DNA of 6,114 bases from an uncultured Oscillospiraceae bacterium (GTDB lineage: Bacteria > Bacillota > Clostridia > Oscillospirales > Ruminococcaceae): the NCBI GenBank assembly GCA_910578755.1, contig CAJTSZ010000066.1:6687-12800 (forward strand), read 5' to 3'. The notes under the pieces were generated by a model. That model saw only the letters and a list, made by a program, of their open reading frames with translations. It searched no databases and had not been told where the DNA came from. Of this stretch, positions 3,498 to 6,114 are shown in pieces. Made by a program: the position numbers and the translations under genes. Positions within the stretch are counted from its first letter, which is position 1. Each line of letters opens with the position of its first letter.

Positions 3498-5561
3498 TTA
3501 TTCTGCATTGCGTTTTGTAGCTTCTTCAATTACCTTTGCTTCCAGGTGGGTGGGCAGCTGCTCGTAACGGGCAAATTCCAGGGTAAAGAACCCTCTGCCT
3601 TGGGTCATGGAGCGCATAGCGGTGGAGAAGTCGGACATTTCACTCATTGGAACATCGGCTTCAATTTCCTGCAAGCCGCCTGCCGCTGGGTTCATGCCTA
3701 AAACCCTGCCGCGGCGTTTGTTCAGTTCGCCAATTAAATCGCCGGTATTGCCGTCGGGCACATAGGCTTTCAGGTTGCCGATTGGTTCCAGCAGCACTGG
3801 GGAAGCCTGGGGGATACCCTCTTTAAAAGCAATAGAAGCAGCCATTTTAAAGGACATTTCGGAGGAGTCTACCGGGTGGTAGGAGCCATCCACCAGGGTG
3901 GCCTTTACGCCTACCATGGGGTAGCCTGCCAGGGTGCCCTTTTTCATGGATTCCTGCAAGCCTTTTTCTACTGCTGGGAAGAAGCTCTTTGGCACAGCGC
4001 CGCCGAATACCTTTTCCTCAAACACAAAATCCCCTACAGTTGGTTCAAACTCAACCCAAACGTCACCAAACTGGCCATGCCCGCCGGATTGCTTTTTGTG
4101 CCGGCCCTGTACTTTTACTTTTTTGCGGATGGTTTCGCGGTAGGCAACCCTTGGTTTTTCTAATTCTACCTCTACGCCAAATTTATTTTTCAGCTTGGAA
4201 ACCAAAACGTCCAGGTGCTGGTCGCCCAAGCCTTTAATTAACTGCTGTTTTGTTTCTACGTTATTTTCGTAGCCGGCAGTCAGATCCTCTTCTATAAGCC
4301 TTTGCAGGCCGGCTGCAACCTTGCTTTCGTCGCCCTTGGCCTTCAGCGCCATGGAGAAGCATGGCTGCGGGAACTGTTCCTGTTCAAAGGAAAGCACTTG
4401 TTTGGGGTCGCACAGGGTATCGCCAGTCATAGCGGAGGTCAATTTTGTTACAGCGCCAATATCACCAGCGGTAATGTAGGCGGTATCCTCCTGCTTTTTA
4501 CCCCGCATATAAATAATTTTTCCAAGGCGCTCCGGCTGGCCGGTGCGGGCGTTTACCGGGGCGGAATCTGCCCCTAACTTACCGGAAATTACTTTTACAT
4601 AGGACAGTTTTCCAACAAAGGGGTCTGCCACTGTTTTAAACACATACGCCGCCAAGGGGGCTTCATCGGTGCATTTTACTTCCACAGGCTCGCCGTTGGC
4701 GTCCACTGCAACCTCGTTACCCTTTTCCCATGGGGAAGGCAGAAGGTCAACAACGCAGTCCAAAAGCATATCAATACCTTCCAGCGTTGTGCAGGAGCCG
4801 CAGAGCACAGGGGAGATGGTCCCGTTGTTTACGCCGTTATGCACGCCCTGTATAATTTCATCCCGGGTAAACTGTTCGCCGGAGAAATATTTTTCAAACA
4901 AAGCCTCGTCAGTTTCGGCAACCGCTTCGGAAACGGCGGCCTGCAAGCCTTCCAAACGGTGGCCCATATCCGGCATTTCCACTTCGGAAGGTTCGCCTTT
5001 ATCGTTATATTTGTAGGCTTTTTGGTCAACCAGGTTAATATAGCAGCTTACTGCGCCGTTTTCGGAGTAAGGCACTACCAAGGGGCAAACACTTGGGCCA
5101 AACTCGGTTTTCAGTTCCTCCAGCGCCTTATAAAAGTCGCTGTGCTCCACATCCAGCTTGCTTACAAAAAACATGGTGGATTTTTTATTTTCCTTCGCTA
5201 TTTTATAAGCCTTTTCCGTACCTACGCTTACGCCGTCCTTACCGGAAAGCACAATTAAAACGCTTTCTGCCGGGCGCACGCCCTCGTGAACGCCTGCCGC
5301 AAAGTCAAAGAGGCCGGGGGTATCCAGCAGGTTAATTTTTGTGCTGCCCCAGGCAAAAGGCGCTACGGAAGAAACTACGGAAACCTTGCGCTTAATGGAT
5401 TCTGCCTCAAAGTCGCACACGGTGTTTCCTTCCGCTGTTTTTCCCAACCGGTCGGTAGCGCCTGCTTTAAAAAGCATGGCCTCTGCCAAAGAAGTTTTAC
5501 CGGAATCGGAATGGCCAGCCAAGGCCACATTGCGGATTTTACCTGCGAGATATTGTTTCAT
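3498..5561 (-). CDS. Elongation factor G-like GTPase (EF-G paralogue)
   Basis: Ribosome-associated translation GTPase with the five-domain EF-G layout in 687 aa. The G domain has a P-loop GHSDSGKTS (16-24), switch I with KRKVS (57-61) where EF-G has RGIT, switch II DTPGLFDF (80-87), G4 SKLD (134-137) and G5 CGSC (254-257). Domain II spans about 285-390. Domain III contains KGLGDQHLDV (443-452). Domain IV has QSGGHGQFGDV (491-501) and keeps DGSYH-PVDSSEM with the tip His562, as in true translocases. Domain V holds MRSMTQGRGFFTLEF (649-663). The catalytic His of DTPGHVDF is Leu84, and the switch I Thr is Ser61. No rpsL, rpsG or tuf lies nearby, so this is a second copy and not the housekeeping fusA. 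The ATG is 9 bases from AAAGGGGAG (5579-5571). The gene appears monocistronic. Whether it translocates, splits ribosomes, or acts under stress is unknown. Confidence 0.93.
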   Translation of the reverse strand: MKQYLAGKIRNVALAGHSDSGKTSLAEAMLFKAGATDRLGKTAEGNTVCDFEAESIKRKVSVVSSVAPFAWGSTKINLLDTPGLFDFAAGVHEGVRPAESVLIVLSGKDGVSVGTEKAYKIAKENKKSTMFFVSKLDVEHSDFYKALEELKTEFGPSVCPLVVPYSENGAVSCYINLVDQKAYKYNDKGEPSEVEMPDMGHRLEGLQAAVSEAVAETDEALFEKYFSGEQFTRDEIIQGVHNGVNNGTISPVLCGSCTTLEGIDMLLDCVVDLLPSPWEKGNEVAVDANGEPVEVKCTDEAPLAAYVFKTVADPFVGKLSYVKVISGKLGADSAPVNARTGQPERLGKIIYMRGKKQEDTAYITAGDIGAVTKLTSAMTGDTLCDPKQVLSFEQEQFPQPCFSMALKAKGDESKVAAGLQRLIEEDLTAGYENNVETKQQLIKGLGDQHLDVLVSKLKNKFGVEVELEKPRVAYRETIRKKVKVQGRHKKQSGGHGQFGDVWVEFEPTVGDFVFEEKVFGGAVPKSFFPAVEKGLQESMKKGTLAGYPMVGVKATLVDGSYHPVDSSEMSFKMAASIAFKEGIPQASPVLLEPIGNLKAYVPDGNTGDLIGELNKRRGRVLGMNPAAGGLQEIEADVPMSEMSDFSTAMRSMTQGRGFFTLEFARYEQLPTHLEAKVIEEATKRNAE

Positions 5562-5585
5562 CTCTAAAGTCTCCCCTTTCTATAT

Positions 5586-5623
5586 GCCGGTGTTGCCGGC
5601 AGCGGCAGCCAAGGAGCCGCCGG
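5586..5623 (-). other. GC-rich leader element with competing hairpins next to the RBS
   Basis: CCGGC (5596-5600) can pair with GCCGG on either side, at 5586-5590 or at 5619-5623, so two stems exclude each other. The motif CCGGTGT is present at both 5587-5593 and 5620-5626. The element ends 7 bases before the ribosome site (5579-5571). It may tune translation, but I recognise no riboswitch class. Confidence 0.4.
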
Positions 5624-5686
5624 TGTATCTCAAAATAAATCTTTTTGCTAATGGGTGATATTTTAGCGTAAAGTTCTATGGGTTCT

Positions 5687-5711
5687 GTTAAAATTCGATA
5701 AAAATTTTAAC
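5687..5711. other. AT-rich inverted repeat in the EF-G-like leader
   Basis: GTTAAAATT (5687-5695) and AATTTTAAC (5703-5711) are perfect 9-bp arms with a 7-nt spacer, about 16-40 bp downstream of the predicted start. It could be an operator or a weak RNA hairpin. Confidence 0.45.
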
Positions 5712-5733
5712 TTTATTTTTCGATTACTATTCA

Positions 5734-5762
5734 ATTATAATAATTTTACCTGCGCTTTGCAA
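5734..5762 (-). promoter_or_regulatory. Sigma-A type promoter of the EF-G-like gene
   Basis: A consensus TATAAT (5739-5734) lies 17 bp after TTGCAA (5762-5757), which matches TTGACA at four of six positions. The predicted start near 5727 gives a leader of about 165 nt. The DNA around it is clearly AT-rich, unlike the hairpin DNA further right. Confidence 0.75.
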
Positions 5763-5793
5763 GGAAATTTCTGAAAAAACCTTGATTTCCTTG
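5760..5793. promoter_or_regulatory. Inverted repeat overlapping the -35 box
   Basis: CAAGGAAAT (5760-5768) and ATTTCCTTG (5785-5793) are perfect 9-bp arms with a 16-bp spacer, so arm centres are about 25 bp apart. The inner arm overlaps three bases of the -35 element. This is a plausible operator or activator site for the EF-G-like gene; the regulator is unknown. Confidence 0.45.
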
Positions 5794-5835
5794 TAGAATT
5801 ACTTTATTTGTAATTGTGCATTATTTATAAAACGC

Positions 5836-5858
5836 CGTTAAAGATAGGCTTTTTAACG
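5836..5858. repeat. 7-bp inverted repeat between promoter and repeats
   Basis: CGTTAAA (5836-5842) pairs with TTTAACG (5852-5858) across 9 nt. On the minus strand the hairpin is followed by GCGTTTTAT, so it might be a weak terminator for a gene lying to the right of the window, but the T-run is short and displaced. Confidence 0.4.
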
Positions 5859-5875
5859 CCCTGTAAAACGTCCCC

Positions 5876-5950
5876 TGGCCCCTTTCTTTTGGAGGCCCAA
5901 GTTGGGCCTCCAAGCCTCTATCGGCGGGGTTTACCCAGCCCCACAACCCA
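5876..5950 (+). repeat. Variable-hairpin repeat, copy A
   Basis: The copy has CCCCTTTCTTTTGG, then a perfect 12-bp hairpin (5889-5900 with 5902-5913, single-base centre), then a CTCTATCGGCGGGG link, then TTTACCCAGCCCCA and ACCC. Copy B has the same order of parts but different hairpin arms. Confidence 0.7.
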
Positions 5951-5985
5951 AATGTTACAGCAAAGTTTTCCCTTTGATGTAAATA

Positions 5986-6056
5986 CCCCTATTCTTTTGG
6001 GAAGCATTAGCTGCTTCCAAGCTTTTTCTATTGGGGCTTACCCAGCCCCAAACCCT
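5986..6056 (+). repeat. Variable-hairpin repeat, copy B
   Basis: The copy has CCCCTATTCTTTTGG, then an imperfect hairpin (TTGGGAAGCA 5997-6006 with TGCTTCCAA 6012-6020, one bulged base), then TTCTATTGGGGC, then TTACCCAGCCCCA and ACCC. The flanks match copy A closely while the hairpin arms are almost entirely different. Confidence 0.7.
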
Positions 6057-6059
6057 GGA

Positions 6060-6114
6060 CCCCATTCTTTTGGCGAGAAAAGAATGGGGGAAGAAACTCG
6101 CCGAGGGTTCCACC
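6060..6114 (+). repeat. Outward-facing hairpin module, right copy (runs off the window)
   Basis: CCCCATTCTTTT (6060-6071) pairs perfectly with AAAAGAATGGGG (6078-6089) around GGCGAG, followed by GAAGAAACTCGCCG and AGGGTTCCACC. Its start resembles copies A and B (CCCC-TTCTTTTGG), and its whole order matches the minus strand of 545-618. GGCGAG in the loop can also pair with CTCGCC (6097-6102). It is cut by the window end. Confidence 0.6.

Larger units (their letters stand above)
5763..6114. other. Gene-free right end
   Basis: No coding region is supported here. The left part is AT-rich DNA upstream of the EF-G-like promoter. From about 5876 it is made of the variable-hairpin repeats listed separately. 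No tRNA or known RNA is visible. Confidence 0.75.

Noticed and set aside
3498..5561. Tetracycline ribosomal protection protein (TetM type)
   Set aside because: Domain IV keeps the EF-G DGSYH-VDSSEM tip, and the leader shows no TetM-like attenuator peptide; the EF-G paralogue fits better.
3876..5567. Many plus-strand frames opposite the EF-G-like gene
   Set aside because: They are antisense shadows of a strongly supported gene and show no domains.

Overview
The window looks like a chromosomal stretch of a low-to-mid GC Bacillota, most likely a gut-type Clostridia (Oscillospiraceae/Ruminococcaceae-like). Three things point there: a T-box leader in front of an aminoacyl-tRNA synthetase gene, canonical TTGACA/TATAAT-type promoters with AGGAGG-like ribosome sites, and intergenic DNA packed with perfect short hairpins. 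The taxon is inferred from these features, not from a database match.

All four supported genes lie on the minus strand in three transcription units. Read in the direction of transcription (right to left): (1) 5762-3412, promoter, 165-nt leader, a 687-aa EF-G-like translation GTPase, and a strong terminator. (2) 3409-2689, a promoter with an SOS/LexA-type palindrome over the start site, a small charged 76-aa protein, and a ~99-aa sigma-region-4-like HTH protein starting with TTG. (3) 2608-744, promoter, proline T-box riboswitch with its own terminator, proS of the archaeal/eukaryote-like type without an editing insert, and an intrinsic terminator.

The two ends are non-coding. Positions 1-741 are an almost continuous chain of perfect inverted repeats, many with 1-10 nt loops, including two compound palindromes that share a 12-bp inverted motif. 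Positions 5763-6114 hold direct repeats that keep their flanks but vary the hairpin inside. A CCCC-hairpin-GGGG / AAGAAAC / GCCG / AGG module occurs at 545-618 (minus orientation) and at 6060-6114 (plus orientation), so related elements face outward on both sides of the gene block.

Units 1 and 3 both serve translation (a ribosome-associated GTPase paralogue and proline charging). Unit 2 looks like a small regulatory locus that may respond to DNA damage. The most notable points are the SOS-like box on the sigma-like operon, the EF-G paralogue that lacks the switch II histidine, and the hairpin arrays. I see no complete new defence or mobile system here.
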